NCBI RefSeq assembly: GCF_003443895.1
Contig: NZ_QQOA01000023.1
Location: 1 to 64,000 of the forward strand
Length of the DNA: 64,000 bases
DNA from: Paraburkholderia phosphatilytica
GTDB taxonomy: Bacteria > Pseudomonadota > Gammaproteobacteria > Burkholderiales > Burkholderiaceae
Direction of reading: 5' to 3'
Shown: positions 18,519 through 26,406 of the stretch, one piece after another
How the letters are laid out: each line of letters starts with the position of its first letter
Position numbering within the stretch: position 1 is the first letter of the stretch
The notes under the pieces: generated by a model
Database searches by the model: none
What the model saw: the letters and a program-made list of their open reading frames with translations, nothing else
Told to the model about the DNA's origin: nothing
Position numbers and translations under genes: made by a program

Positions 18519-18968
18519 ATGAGCGATCTCTACTTCAGCACCGATCTGTTCGGTGAACTCGACCGTCTGCAGCGGCAGATGTCGGGCGTTTTCGGCGGCT
18601 TCCCGGCGAGCCTGCGCGCAAGCCGTTTCAGCTTCCCCCACATCAACGTCGGCACCACCGAAGATTCGATCGAGATCGTCGCGTTCGCGCCGGGCATCGA
18701 TCCGTCGAAGCTCGACGTATCGATCGACAAAGGGCTGCTGACCATCGCCGGCGAACGCACCGCGGCTCCGGCCGCAACGAAAGGCGCGAACACCGAAGGC
18801 GTCCGCCAGTACGCGCAGGAGCGCTTCAACGGCACGTTCCGCCGGGTGGTCGAACTGCCGCAGCAGGCCGATCCCGACAAGGTGCAGGCGCGTTATGTGG
18901 ACGGCTGCCTGCTGATCACCGTCGGCAAGCGCGAAGCGTCGAAGCCGCGCGCCATCACGATTCAATGA
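18519..18968 (+). CDS. Hsp20/alpha-crystallin small heat-shock protein (first copy)
   Basis: 149 residues. A short N-terminal arm (Phe/Leu/Arg-rich, 1-38) leads into the alpha-crystallin domain (about 40-140: INVGTTEDSIEIVAFAPGID, LLTIAGERT, QERFNGTFRRVVELP, DGCLLITVGKRE). The last strand reads GCLLITV where most have GVLxIxIP, and the C-terminal tail holds AITIQ, a candidate I-x-I anchor. It is an ATP-independent holdase in the cytoplasm. It precedes a second hsp20 with overlapping ends, behind a sigma-32-type promoter. Confidence 0.93.
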   Translation: MSDLYFSTDLFGELDRLQRQMSGVFGGFPASLRASRFSFPHINVGTTEDSIEIVAFAPGIDPSKLDVSIDKGLLTIAGERTAAPAATKGANTEGVRQYAQERFNGTFRRVVELPQQADPDKVQARYVDGCLLITVGKREASKPRAITIQ

Positions 18969-18994
18969 GCCATTCAATGAGCGGAGCAGACATC

Positions 18995-19402
18995 ATGAGC
19001 GACATCAACCCGGTTGCTGAACGCGGCGACGCCCCTGTATCACGCCGTGGCGCGGACGAACCGTCGCGCCGCGCGACGCTGACGCCCAGCGTCGACATCG
19101 TCGAAGACCTTCATGCAGTGACGCTCTTCGCGGATCTGCCGGGCGTGCCGCGCGAGCGGCTCGACATCAAGGTACACGACGGCAGCCTGACGATCGAAGG
19201 CGAATCCGTCGTGCGGACGCCCGCGAATCTGCGGCTTTCGCATGCGGAAGTGCGCGCGCCGTACTTCGCGCGCCGCTTCACGGTCAGCGACGACTTCGAT
19301 ACGTCGAGGATCGACGCCACGCTGAAGGACGGCGTGCTGAAGCTGACCATTCCGCGACGCGAGGAATCGAAGCCGCGCCGGATCGACGTGAATATCGGGT
19401 AA
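18995..19402 (+). CDS. Hsp20/alpha-crystallin small heat-shock protein (second copy)
   Basis: 135 residues from ATG 18995, which has GGAG eight bases upstream; ATG 18965, overlapping the first hsp20 stop, is an alternative adding 10 residues. The alpha-crystallin domain spans about 30-130 (VDIVEDLHAVTLFADLPGVP, APYFARRFTVSDDF, DGVLKLTIP) and the tail has RRIDVNIG. Sequence differs clearly from the first copy, so the pair probably forms hetero-oligomers, as known for IbpA/IbpB. It ends before a strong hairpin terminator. Confidence 0.93.
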   Translation: MSDINPVAERGDAPVSRRGADEPSRRATLTPSVDIVEDLHAVTLFADLPGVPRERLDIKVHDGSLTIEGESVVRTPANLRLSHAEVRAPYFARRFTVSDDFDTSRIDATLKDGVLKLTIPRREESKPRRIDVNIG

Positions 19403-19471
19403 ACGCTGGGTCAGCACGGGGTCAACACGCGAGGCGGTTCGCCACCACCACCGTGATCGCGACGCATGAAG

Positions 19472-19497
19472 CGCCGGCGCTTTGCCGGCGTTTTTTT
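19472..19497 (+). terminator. Rho-independent terminator of the hsp20 operon
   Basis: CGCCGGC (19472-19478), loop GCTTT, GCCGGCG (19484-19490), then seven T (19491-19497). Confidence 0.9.
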
Positions 19498-19650
19498 GCC
19501 CGCGCGTCGCACGCAGCTCACGCGCCGCGCACCAACTGTCCAGTTCGCTGCATCCGAAACCGTCCCGGGTCAGAATCGCACGACGCGCGCACAATCCGTG
19601 TTGCGCTTTCATCGTTTCCCTTCCCTGTGCGGTATTCGTCGAGGACGAGC

Positions 19651-20283
19651 ATGCCTTCGGTCACGAGCCTCATCGCGTTCGGTTTCATCTCGCTGGGCAT
19701 GGCGTTGACGCCCGGCCCCAACATGGTCTATCTGCTGTCGCGCTCGATCTGCCAGGGTCCGCGCGCCGGCATGATCTCGCTGGGCGGCGTCGCGCTCGGC
19801 TTCCTGTTCTACATGCTGTGCGCCGCGTTCGGCATCACCGCGTTCATGATGGCCGTACCCTTCGCGTACACGGCGCTGCGCGCGTGCGGCGCGCTGTATC
19901 TGCTCTATCTCGCGTGGCAGGCCGTGAAGCCGGGCGGCCGCTCGCCGTTCCAGGTGCGCGCGCTGGCCGCCGACGGGCCGCGCAAGCTGTTCGCGATGGG
20001 CCTCGTCACGAACCTGCTGAACCCGAAAATCGCGGTCATGTATCTGTCGCTGCTGCCGCAATTCATCACGCCGGGGCACGGCAGCGTGCTCGCGCAGTCG
20101 GTGGTGCTCGGTTCGGTGCAGATTTCGCTGAGCCTCGCGATCAACTCGATCGTCGCGTTGACGGCCGGTTCGATCGCCGCGTTTCTCTCGGGCCGGCCGC
20201 TGTGGCTCGTCGTGCAGCGCTGGCTGATGGGCACCGTGCTCGCCGGGCTCGCGCTGCGGATGGCGACCGAGGGCCGACGCTAG
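19651..20283 (+). CDS. LysE-family amino-acid exporter
   Basis: 210 residues from ATG 19651, with GAGGA about 7 bases upstream; a longer in-frame reading from 19453 crosses the hsp20 terminator and is rejected. Six membrane segments are expected. The family signature is clear: ALTPGPNMVYLLSRSICQG near the N-terminus, then GLVTNLLNPKIAVMYLSLLPQF. RhtB/LysE proteins export amino acids such as homoserine, threonine or leucine. The substrate is not predictable here. Confidence 0.9.
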   Translation: MPSVTSLIAFGFISLGMALTPGPNMVYLLSRSICQGPRAGMISLGGVALGFLFYMLCAAFGITAFMMAVPFAYTALRACGALYLLYLAWQAVKPGGRSPFQVRALAADGPRKLFAMGLVTNLLNPKIAVMYLSLLPQFITPGHGSVLAQSVVLGSVQISLSLAINSIVALTAGSIAAFLSGRPLWLVVQRWLMGTVLAGLALRMATEGRR

Positions 20284-20398
20284 GCCGGCGCCAGATCGGC
20301 CAATCCGCAGTTTCGGCGCAACCGGCGGCGGACTCATGATCCGCCGCCGAAGGAACGCAAAAGCTACGCACCAGAAACTGCGTCAGTACTCGTGCTGG

Positions 20399-20752
20399 TC
20401 ACTTCGCGCCAGTGTCAACGATATCGGTTCGGCTACCGGGAAAACTCTTCTGGTAGGTCGCGAACGCATGCTCCAGTATTTTTTGATGCTCCGGGTTATC
20501 GAGTGTCTTCGAGATTTCCCGCGCCAGGTGATGCGATGACGCCGTCGGCATGACCACCGTCATGGTCGGCCTGTTTTCTGGCTTCTTTCCCGCACCGCCT
20601 CCAACATTCTGTTGAACGCCGAGCGTCACTCTCGTTACGAAGGGTCCAAACGCCATGTTCGTGACCCCGTCGAAGTACGCGAGTGGAGGCTCTTCCGCGA
20701 TCTGTGCCGAGGTAGCAGGCGCGTCAATCGTGTTCGGCGTCGTGGCCGCCAT
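20399..20752 (-). CDS. Small unknown protein, third gene of the HigBA-like locus
   Basis: 117 residues, overlapping the 3' end of the antitoxin gene by 29 bases in another frame. Visible features: a Thr/Ala-rich start, a central block YFDGVTNMAFGPFVTRVTLGV, a Gly-rich loop (about 50-58), then TMTVVMPTASSHHLAREISKTL and a helical tail. The pattern of an FG-type beta block followed by a V.MP...A..LA helix recalls small DUF3467-like proteins, but this is weak. Its position suggests co-expression with the toxin-antitoxin genes. Confidence 0.65.
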   Translation of the reverse strand: MAATTPNTIDAPATSAQIAEEPPLAYFDGVTNMAFGPFVTRVTLGVQQNVGGGAGKKPENRPTMTVVMPTASSHHLAREISKTLDNPEHQKILEHAFATYQKSFPGSRTDIVDTGAK

Positions 20753-21149
20753 GGATTCTGGTTTCCTCTTCGTAGGGGATCACATACAGTGCCTCCGGAC
20801 CAAGGTCCTCGCTATCGAGAGCGAGCTGTGAGAAGGGCACGAACCGCACCGAAAGTGCGCAGTCGAACGCGTGCGCAAGATCCAGCAACGTCTGGAGCGA
20901 GTGCTTTCCGTATTCTGGATTTTCGAGTCGCGCGATGCCGGTTTGCGTCGTACCGATACGCTCGCCGAGCGCCGCCTGCGTGAGTTCTCTACGTTCGCGA
21001 TTCGCGCGAATTTGCCAGGCGACGCCTTCCTCAATGGAAGCTGCGAGATAACCCTCCCTGAACTCCGGATCGCTCCACTCCGATCGGTCTTTCAGCGCCT
21101 GCGCCGGACTTTTGATGCGAGGCGGTGCCGCGGGCAGATCCACTTCCAC
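20724..21149 (-). CDS. XRE-type HTH antitoxin (HigA-like)
   Basis: 141 residues if started at GTG 21149; an ATG at 21251 in frame would add 34 low-complexity residues read across the toxin gene. The HTH lies at about 65-118 of the long form and includes RRELTQAALGERIGTTQTGIARLENPEYG, followed by LQTLLDLAHAFDCALSVRF, the standard XRE continuation. HigA-type antitoxins neutralise the toxin and repress the operon. Gene order (toxin first) fits HigBA. The C-terminal 45 residues are acidic. Confidence 0.8.
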   Translation of the reverse strand: MEVDLPAAPPRIKSPAQALKDRSEWSDPEFREGYLAASIEEGVAWQIRANRERRELTQAALGERIGTTQTGIARLENPEYGKHSLQTLLDLAHAFDCALSVRFVPFSQLALDSEDLGPEALYVIPYEEETRIHGGHDAEHD

Positions 21150-21660
21150 TATCAGGGCTGAAGCAGGAGCAGGCCCGAGTGGCGAAGTGCTTGTCACATA
21201 TGGACTTGTTGCCGATTCCGTCACGCTGGTATGTCGTCGGGTAGTAGACATCGTCTTTCTCGTAGCCTGTCAACGTCATTACGAACCCGTTCGCCGGGTC
21301 ATGGAAGTGTCCGAAAACCCGATGTTGCATCGAAGTTTCGTCCTTGAGGCGTATCACATATATGTGATTTCCGATATTGCTGGCCGGATTCGGCTTGCTC
21401 CAGTTCTGCTTCGGCTGGTCGCGCAACTGGTCGCGGGCGCGCACGAACCGGCCTCTTGCATTACCCGAAAAGTTCCGCAGCCAGTCGTTGACGACATCGT
21501 TGCCGCGGTGATCCTTGAAGCAATACCACTTCCAGGGAGGCGCCGCCTTCCCGGTCGTCAAAGTCTTTTCAGTCCGGGCCACTTCGTTACTGCTGCCCCT
21601 ATCCGCCTCTTTGCTGGCGCGTGATTGCCGTTCCGGTTTCCTGGCTGCCCTCTTGCTCAT
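21031..21660 (-). CDS. HigB/RelE-like toxin with C-terminal out-of-frame extension
   Basis: Up to 209 residues from ATG 21660 (GGAG upstream). The N-terminal 40 residues are basic and low-complexity. About 42-150 is the toxin core: WKWYCFKDHRGNDVV, NARGRFVRARDQL, HIYVIRLKDETSMQHRVFGHF and GFVMTLTGYEKDDVYYP, typical of phage-related HigB/RelE mRNA interferases. After about residue 165 the reading runs in a second frame through the antitoxin coding sequence, looks non-natural and stops at 21031. A one-base change near 21155 would let it stop at TGATAG directly before the antitoxin GTG. The gene may be frameshifted. Confidence 0.7.
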   Translation of the reverse strand: MSKRAARKPERQSRASKEADRGSSNEVARTEKTLTTGKAAPPWKWYCFKDHRGNDVVNDWLRNFSGNARGRFVRARDQLRDQPKQNWSKPNPASNIGNHIYVIRLKDETSMQHRVFGHFHDPANGFVMTLTGYEKDDVYYPTTYQRDGIGNKSICDKHFATRACSCFSPDSGSGSARGTASHQKSGAGAERPIGVERSGVQGGLSRSFH

Positions 21661-21865
21661 TCGCTCTCCGCTGTGAATCGTTCCAACCGCTCCGGGTCAA
21701 CTACTCCAGGTTCACCTACCTGAGTCCGAGGGCGAATTTTATTGCCCTCGCATCAGGGTGGATAGCCCTCCAGTTGGGGCATCGACAATTGACTCAACCG
21801 CCCTGGATGCGGACATTCCCGGCCATACACCTTGCGGTCATTCACCACCTCCGCTACCCTCCCCG

Positions 21866-21884
21866 GGTATCGAAAAACGATACC
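21866..21884. promoter_or_regulatory. Operator-like inverted repeat before the XRE gene
   Basis: GGTATCG-AAAAA-CGATACC, perfect 7-base arms, ends 9 bases before the start codon at 21894. This is well placed for autorepression by the encoded HTH protein. Confidence 0.6.
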
Positions 21885-21893
21885 GAGGCGCCG

Positions 21894-22628
21894 ATGACCG
21901 AAGTCGAACAGCTGCTCGCGGAAATCAAGCGGGAACTGCGCTCGCGCGGGCTGACCTACCGCGATGTGGCGAACGAACTGGGGCTGTCCGAGCCGTCGGT
22001 CAAGCGCGTGTTCGCAACGGGCGCATTCACGCTCGACCGCCTCGCGCAGGTCGCGGCGATGCTGAACCTGAGCCTCGCGGAACTGACGCAGGCGGCCAGT
22101 GCATCAATCGCGCGGCCGTCGCAGCTCACGCCCGCCCAGGAACGCGAACTCGTCGCGGATACGAAGCTGCTGCTGGTCGCCGTCTGCGCGATCAATCACT
22201 GGACCATCGCGGATATCACCCGCGCGTACCGCCTGACCGAGGCGGAGTGCGTGCAGCGGCTGCTTGCGCTCGACCGTCTGAAGCTGATCACTTTGTTGCC
22301 GGGCAACCGCATCCGGCTCAACGTGTCCCGCGATTTCGACTGGCTGCCCGACGGGCCGATCCGGCGTTTCTTCCGCGAGCACGGCGAAGCCGATTTCCTC
22401 GAAGGCGACTTTAACGGCGCGCGCGACGGGCACATCTTCATCCAGGGCATGCTGACCCGCGCCGCCGCCGATGAGCTGCACCGCCAGTTGCGGCGCTTTC
22501 GCCAGCAGTTCGCGACACTGCACGACGAGAGCCTCGCGCGACCGCTTGCCGAGCGGCACGGCACCGGTCTGCTGCTCGCGGTACGCGAATGGGAGCCGCA
22601 GATCTTCGCGAAGCTGCGGCAGAGCTGA
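21894..22628 (+). CDS. HTH (XRE-type) regulator with C-terminal sensor-like region
   Basis: 244 residues from ATG 21894. The N-terminal HTH (about 10-60) reads LTYRDVANELGLSEPSVKRVF and LDRLAQVAAMLNLSLAEL. The remaining 180 residues are mostly helical. A segment near 95-145 (VCAINHWTIADITRAY, LLALDRLKLITLLPGNRIRL) looks like a second winged-helix, and the end is a helix-rich block with no known name. A perfect inverted repeat just before the start suggests self-regulation. Target genes are unknown. Confidence 0.82.
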   Translation: MTEVEQLLAEIKRELRSRGLTYRDVANELGLSEPSVKRVFATGAFTLDRLAQVAAMLNLSLAELTQAASASIARPSQLTPAQERELVADTKLLLVAVCAINHWTIADITRAYRLTEAECVQRLLALDRLKLITLLPGNRIRLNVSRDFDWLPDGPIRRFFREHGEADFLEGDFNGARDGHIFIQGMLTRAAADELHRQLRRFRQQFATLHDESLARPLAERHGTGLLLAVREWEPQIFAKLRQS

Positions 22629-22766
22629 AAACGGCTGCCGGTTCGCCGCGCTCCACGCCGCCCCGGCGCATTTCACGCCGCCCCGCTGCCGTTCGTCGCA
22701 ATCCGCTCGCGGCACGGGCAGCCACCGCGGCATCATCGCCGGCATCGATCCCGACAGGAGGTATCC

Positions 22767-23276
22767 ATGCTGGCCGACATCCTTCAGAACACCCCACTGT
22801 GGGTCTACGCGATCCTCGCGTATGTGGTTACGCTCGGTTTCAGGCAATCCGCCGACCATCGCAGAACGCTGCGCCGCGCCACGCTGATGCCGATCGCGAT
22901 GGCCGCGCTGTCGCTCACCGGCCTGCAGACGTCGTTCGCACACGAGCCGATCGCGCTCGCGGCGTGGGCGCTCGGTCTCGTCGTCGCGCTGCTGCTGGCG
23001 CGCGCCTCGGGCGCATGGGCAGGTGTGCGCTGGCTGCCGCACGAGCGGCTGCTGTTCGTGCCCGGCAGCTGGATGCCGCTCGCGTTGATGCTCGGCATTT
23101 TCGTGGTCAAATTCACCGTCAACGTGATGCTCGCGATCCATCCGTCGCTCGCTATCGCAGAACCCTTCGTCACCGTGACGGGACTCGCGTACGGCGCGTT
23201 CAGCGGCGCGTTCGTGTCGCGCGGCATCGCGATGTGGCTCGCGACGAGAACGACCTGGCGCTCGACGCCCGCTTGA
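22767..23276 (+). CDS. Small integral membrane protein (DUF6622-like)
   Basis: 169 residues, with GGAGG about 6 bases upstream of the ATG. Four to five hydrophobic segments are visible: about 10-26, 42-58, 66-82, 104-124 and 132-155. The opening MLADILQNTPLWVYAILAY is characteristic of a Burkholderiales family of uncharacterised membrane proteins (DUF6622-like by memory; not checked). It is followed 20 bases later by a hydroxylase gene and may share its transcript. Function unknown. Confidence 0.78.
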   Translation: MLADILQNTPLWVYAILAYVVTLGFRQSADHRRTLRRATLMPIAMAALSLTGLQTSFAHEPIALAAWALGLVVALLLARASGAWAGVRWLPHERLLFVPGSWMPLALMLGIFVVKFTVNVMLAIHPSLAIAEPFVTVTGLAYGAFSGAFVSRGIAMWLATRTTWRSTPA

Positions 23277-23296
23277 GGGCACCGGAACCCACCACC

Positions 23297-24313
23297 ATGA
23301 ACGCCTTCGACCACTTCCTGCTGTACGTCGCGACGCCCGCCGTGGTGGTGTTCGCGGCGATCGAAGCACTGCTGCTGTCGGTGTTTGCGCGCAGCCGGCA
23401 GTGCTACGGCCGCTACGACTGGCGCGCGTTCTGCGTATCGACGCTCGACCTCGCCGGGCGCGTCGCGGTGAACCTGCTGGTGCCGCTGTCGATCGCCCAG
23501 CCGGTGCTGCACTGGGCGTACGTGCACCGGCTCGGCAGGATTCATCTCGACAGCTGGTACACGGTGCTGCTGCTCTTCATCGTGCAGGAGTTCTGCTACT
23601 ACTGGTATCACCGCGCCGCGCACGAGGTGCGCTGGTTCTGGGTCAATCACGCAGTGCACCATTCGCCGAACGAGCTGAATCTCTCGGCGGCGTTCCGGAT
23701 CGGCATCTTCGGCAAGCTCACCGGCACCGGGCTCTTCTTCGCGCCGCTCGTGTGGATGGGTTTCGATCCGCGCATCGCTTTCGGCATGCTGTCGCTGAAC
23801 CTGCTGTACCAGTTCTGGCTGCACACCACGTGGATGCCGCGGCTCGGCTGGCTGGAGGGGATCCTGAACACGCCGTCCGCGCACCGCGTGCATCACGCGA
23901 CGAACCTCGACTATCTCGACGCGAACTACGGCGGCGTGCTGCTCGTGTTCGACCGGCTGTTCGGCACGTACGTCGCGGAGCGCGACGACCTGCCGTGCCG
24001 CTACGGCCTCGTTACGCCGATGACGAGCTACAACCCGCTGCGCGTCGAGTTCGACGGCTGGCTCAAGCTCGCGCGCGACCTGCTGCGCGCACGCAGCATC
24101 GGCGCGCTCGCCGGCTATCTGCTGCGGCCGCCCGGCTGGGCGCCGCACGGCGCCGGCAGCACCACCGCGGATCTGCGGGCACGAGCTTCATTAGCGACGG
24201 CGGGCATGGGCGGTTCGACACAGGCCGCCGCGCCCTTCGCGATCATGCCGCCCTCGTCGGCCGCGGGCGCGACTGGCCCCGAAGCTCAACCCTCATCGAC
24301 TCTCGCGCCTTGA
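23297..24313 (+). CDS. Sterol-desaturase/fatty-acid-hydroxylase family membrane enzyme
   Basis: 338 residues. It has membrane segments at about 8-28, 50-70, 83-102 and 135-165, with the di-iron histidine clusters of the family: WYHRAAHE (HxxxH), HAVHHSPNE (HxxHH) and HRVHHATN (HxxHH), plus an HTTW. The enzyme should use O2 to hydroxylate or desaturate a lipid at the cytoplasmic face. The last about 50 residues are Ala/Pro-rich and divergent. Its stop codon overlaps a possible TTG start of the LytS-like kinase gene (24310), so the two are probably co-transcribed. Confidence 0.87.
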   Translation: MNAFDHFLLYVATPAVVVFAAIEALLLSVFARSRQCYGRYDWRAFCVSTLDLAGRVAVNLLVPLSIAQPVLHWAYVHRLGRIHLDSWYTVLLLFIVQEFCYYWYHRAAHEVRWFWVNHAVHHSPNELNLSAAFRIGIFGKLTGTGLFFAPLVWMGFDPRIAFGMLSLNLLYQFWLHTTWMPRLGWLEGILNTPSAHRVHHATNLDYLDANYGGVLLVFDRLFGTYVAERDDLPCRYGLVTPMTSYNPLRVEFDGWLKLARDLLRARSIGALAGYLLRPPGWAPHGAGSTTADLRARASLATAGMGGSTQAAAPFAIMPPSSAAGATGPEAQPSSTLAP

Positions 24314-24327
24314 TCGACTTCCATCTG

Positions 24328-25425
24328 ATGCCGGGCGCCTCCGGCGTCCGCGCCCTGGTGATCCGCGAACTGCGCGTCGCGGTCATCATCACGCTCGCGA
24401 TGAGCGCGTTCAGTTCGATCGGCTACCGGGAACCGTTCCACACCAGCCTGATCTACACGGCCTGCGTCGCGCCGCTGATCCAGGTGCTGATCGAGGCGGG
24501 CCGTTACGGTTTTGCCGAGCTGCTGCGCCGGCGCACGCCGGGCATCCCGCGCTCGCAGCGGCCATGGCCCGGCTGGGCCGTGATGGTGCCGTGGGTGATC
24601 GTGTCGGGCATCGTCGGCTATACGCTCGGCCACAAGCTCGGCGACCAGCTGAGCGGCTATCGCACGTCGCCGACGCTGATCTTCCACGATGCGCGCGCGC
24701 TGCTGTTGAGCGTGCTCGTGCCCGCGATCGGCATCACGTTCTTCTTCGAGGCGCGCGGACGGATCGCCGAGATGGAAGCGCGTACCCAGGCCGCAATGCG
24801 CGCCGCCGCGGAAAACCAGCTGAAGCTGCTCGAATCGCAGCTCGAGCCGCACATGCTGTTCAACACGCTCGCCAACCTGCGGGTACTGATCGGCACCGAT
24901 CCGCCGCGCGCGCAGCACATGCTCGACCGGCTGATCGACTTCCTGCGCGCGACACTGGAAGCATCGCGGCAAGGGACCTATCCGTTGTCGTCGGAATTCG
25001 CGCGCATCGGTGATTATCTGGAGCTGATGCAGGTGCGGATGGGCCCGCGTCTCGCGTTTCGCCTCGATCTGCCGCCCGGGCTGGCGAATCTGCCGGTGCC
25101 GCCGCTGCTGCTGCAGCCGCTCGTCGAGAATGCGATCCGCCACGGGCTCGAACCGAAGGTCAGCGACGGGCGGCTCATGGTGTCGGCCGCTCGCGAAGGC
25201 GATATGCTGACGCTGACCGTGCGCGATACCGGCGTCGGGCTGGGCCCGTTGCCGCTGCAGCCCGGCGACGCGTCGTTCGGCACGCGCCACGTGCGCGAGC
25301 GGCTCGCGACGCTGTACGGCCACGCCGGCTCGCTCGAACTCGCGAACGCTACTGATGAAGAAGGCGGCACGCTCGCCGTCGTGCGTCTGCCCGTCGTCTA
25401 CCAGAATCCTGACCGCTGCCCATGA
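24328..25425 (+). CDS. LytS/AlgZ-type membrane sensor histidine kinase
   Basis: 365 residues from ATG 24328; TTG 24310, overlapping the preceding stop codon, is an alternative. The N-terminal half has four hydrophobic segments (about 10-150). The His_kinase domain follows with the phospho-His in QLEPHMLFNTLANLRV, then HATPase motifs PPLLLQPLVENAIRHGL (N box) and VRDTGVGLG (G box). It pairs with the LytTR response regulator, whose start overlaps its stop by 4 bases. The signal sensed is unknown. Confidence 0.9.
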   Translation: MPGASGVRALVIRELRVAVIITLAMSAFSSIGYREPFHTSLIYTACVAPLIQVLIEAGRYGFAELLRRRTPGIPRSQRPWPGWAVMVPWVIVSGIVGYTLGHKLGDQLSGYRTSPTLIFHDARALLLSVLVPAIGITFFFEARGRIAEMEARTQAAMRAAAENQLKLLESQLEPHMLFNTLANLRVLIGTDPPRAQHMLDRLIDFLRATLEASRQGTYPLSSEFARIGDYLELMQVRMGPRLAFRLDLPPGLANLPVPPLLLQPLVENAIRHGLEPKVSDGRLMVSAAREGDMLTLTVRDTGVGLGPLPLQPGDASFGTRHVRERLATLYGHAGSLELANATDEEGGTLAVVRLPVVYQNPDRCP

Positions 25426-26279
25426 TGACCGCGACCGCGTTGATCGCCGAAGACGAACCGCTGCTGGCCGCCGACCTGCAGGCGTCGCTCGCGCGGCTGT
25501 GGCCCGGCCTGCGCGTCGTCGCGACCGTCGGTGATGGCGCGAGCGCGGTCGCGCAGAGCCTCGCGCTGCGGCCCGACGTGCTGTTCCTCGACATCCGGAT
25601 GCCGGGAATGAGCGGCCTCGACGCAGCCGAGGCGCTTGCCGAAGACTGGCCGGAGCACGACGGCAAGTTTCCGCTGATCGTGTTCGTCACCGCCTACGAT
25701 CAATACGCGCTCGCCGCGTTCGAGCGTGCCGCGGTCGACTACGTGCTGAAGCCCGTACAGCCCGAACGGCTCGCGCAGACCTGCGCGCGGCTCGAGGCGA
25801 GGCTCGCGCAGCGTTCGTCATCGCCGACGCACGACGCTTCGCTGGACGATGCGCATCGTGAACAGGCGTCTGCGAAAACGCATCCTTCAACGCTCGACCA
25901 GCTGCGCGCATTGCTGCACGCCACGTCCGTTGACGGCAGCGATCGAAGCAGCACGCCGCTGCGGATGATCCAGGCCAGCGCCGGCAACACGATCGCGATG
26001 GTGCCGGTCGACGACGTGCTGTTTTTCGAGGCCGCGGACAAGTACGTGCGGGTCGTGACCGCGACGCGCGAGCATCTGATCCGCACGCCGCTGCGCGAGC
26101 TGCAGCGGCAGCTGGATCCGCAGCGTTTCTGGCAGGTGCACCGCGGCACCATCGTGCGCTGCGACGCGATCGACAGCGCGGAGCGCGACGAGAGCGGCCG
26201 TCTCACGCTCGCGCTGCGCGGCCATCCGGCGCGGATCTGCGTGAGCCGTCTCTACGCGGAGCGGTTCAAGGGGATGTAG
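25422..26279 (+). CDS. LytR/AlgR-type response regulator
   Basis: 285 residues, overlapping the kinase gene by ATGA. Receiver domain about 1-125: acidic pocket EDE near residue 9, phospho-Asp in LFLDIRMPGMSG, and K in VLKPVQPERL. A variable, charged linker follows (about 128-175). The LytTR DNA-binding domain is at about 180-285 (VPVDDVLFFEAADKYVRV, LIRTPLRELQRQLDPQRFWQVHR). Such regulators bind direct repeats upstream of targets, often for cell-surface or stress functions; targets are not identified here. Confidence 0.92.
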   Translation: MMTATALIAEDEPLLAADLQASLARLWPGLRVVATVGDGASAVAQSLALRPDVLFLDIRMPGMSGLDAAEALAEDWPEHDGKFPLIVFVTAYDQYALAAFERAAVDYVLKPVQPERLAQTCARLEARLAQRSSSPTHDASLDDAHREQASAKTHPSTLDQLRALLHATSVDGSDRSSTPLRMIQASAGNTIAMVPVDDVLFFEAADKYVRVVTATREHLIRTPLRELQRQLDPQRFWQVHRGTIVRCDAIDSAERDESGRLTLALRGHPARICVSRLYAERFKGM

Positions 26280-26350
26280 CGGCCTCGGTCTCATAAGCCG
26301 CACGGGCACGCCCGTCACGCGAACGCTAGAATCGCAGCTTAAGCGCGCAT

Positions 26351-26366
26351 CGTTCGAAAACGAACG
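26351..26366. promoter_or_regulatory. Inverted repeat upstream of polB
   Basis: CGTTCG-AAAA-CGAACG, 6-base arms, lies about 40 bases upstream of the polB start. It does not match a CTGT-N8-ACAG LexA box. Operator function is a guess. Confidence 0.35.
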
Positions 26367-26406
26367 GCACGCGCAGCGAGCGAGGTGAGGTTTGACGGAC
26401 GTACGG

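Noticed and set aside
18192..18977. Longer N-terminus for the GNAT protein
   Set aside because: Third-position GC falls to background before ATG 18191, and the frame runs through the heat-shock promoter and into the hsp20 gene on the other strand.
21621..21893. N-terminal extension of the XRE gene
   Set aside because: The added 91 residues are read across the operator-like repeat and have no coding bias; ATG 21894 begins a typical HTH protein.
26351..26366. LexA box for polB
   Set aside because: The inverted repeat CGTTCG-AAAA-CGAACG does not fit CTGT-N8-ACAG.
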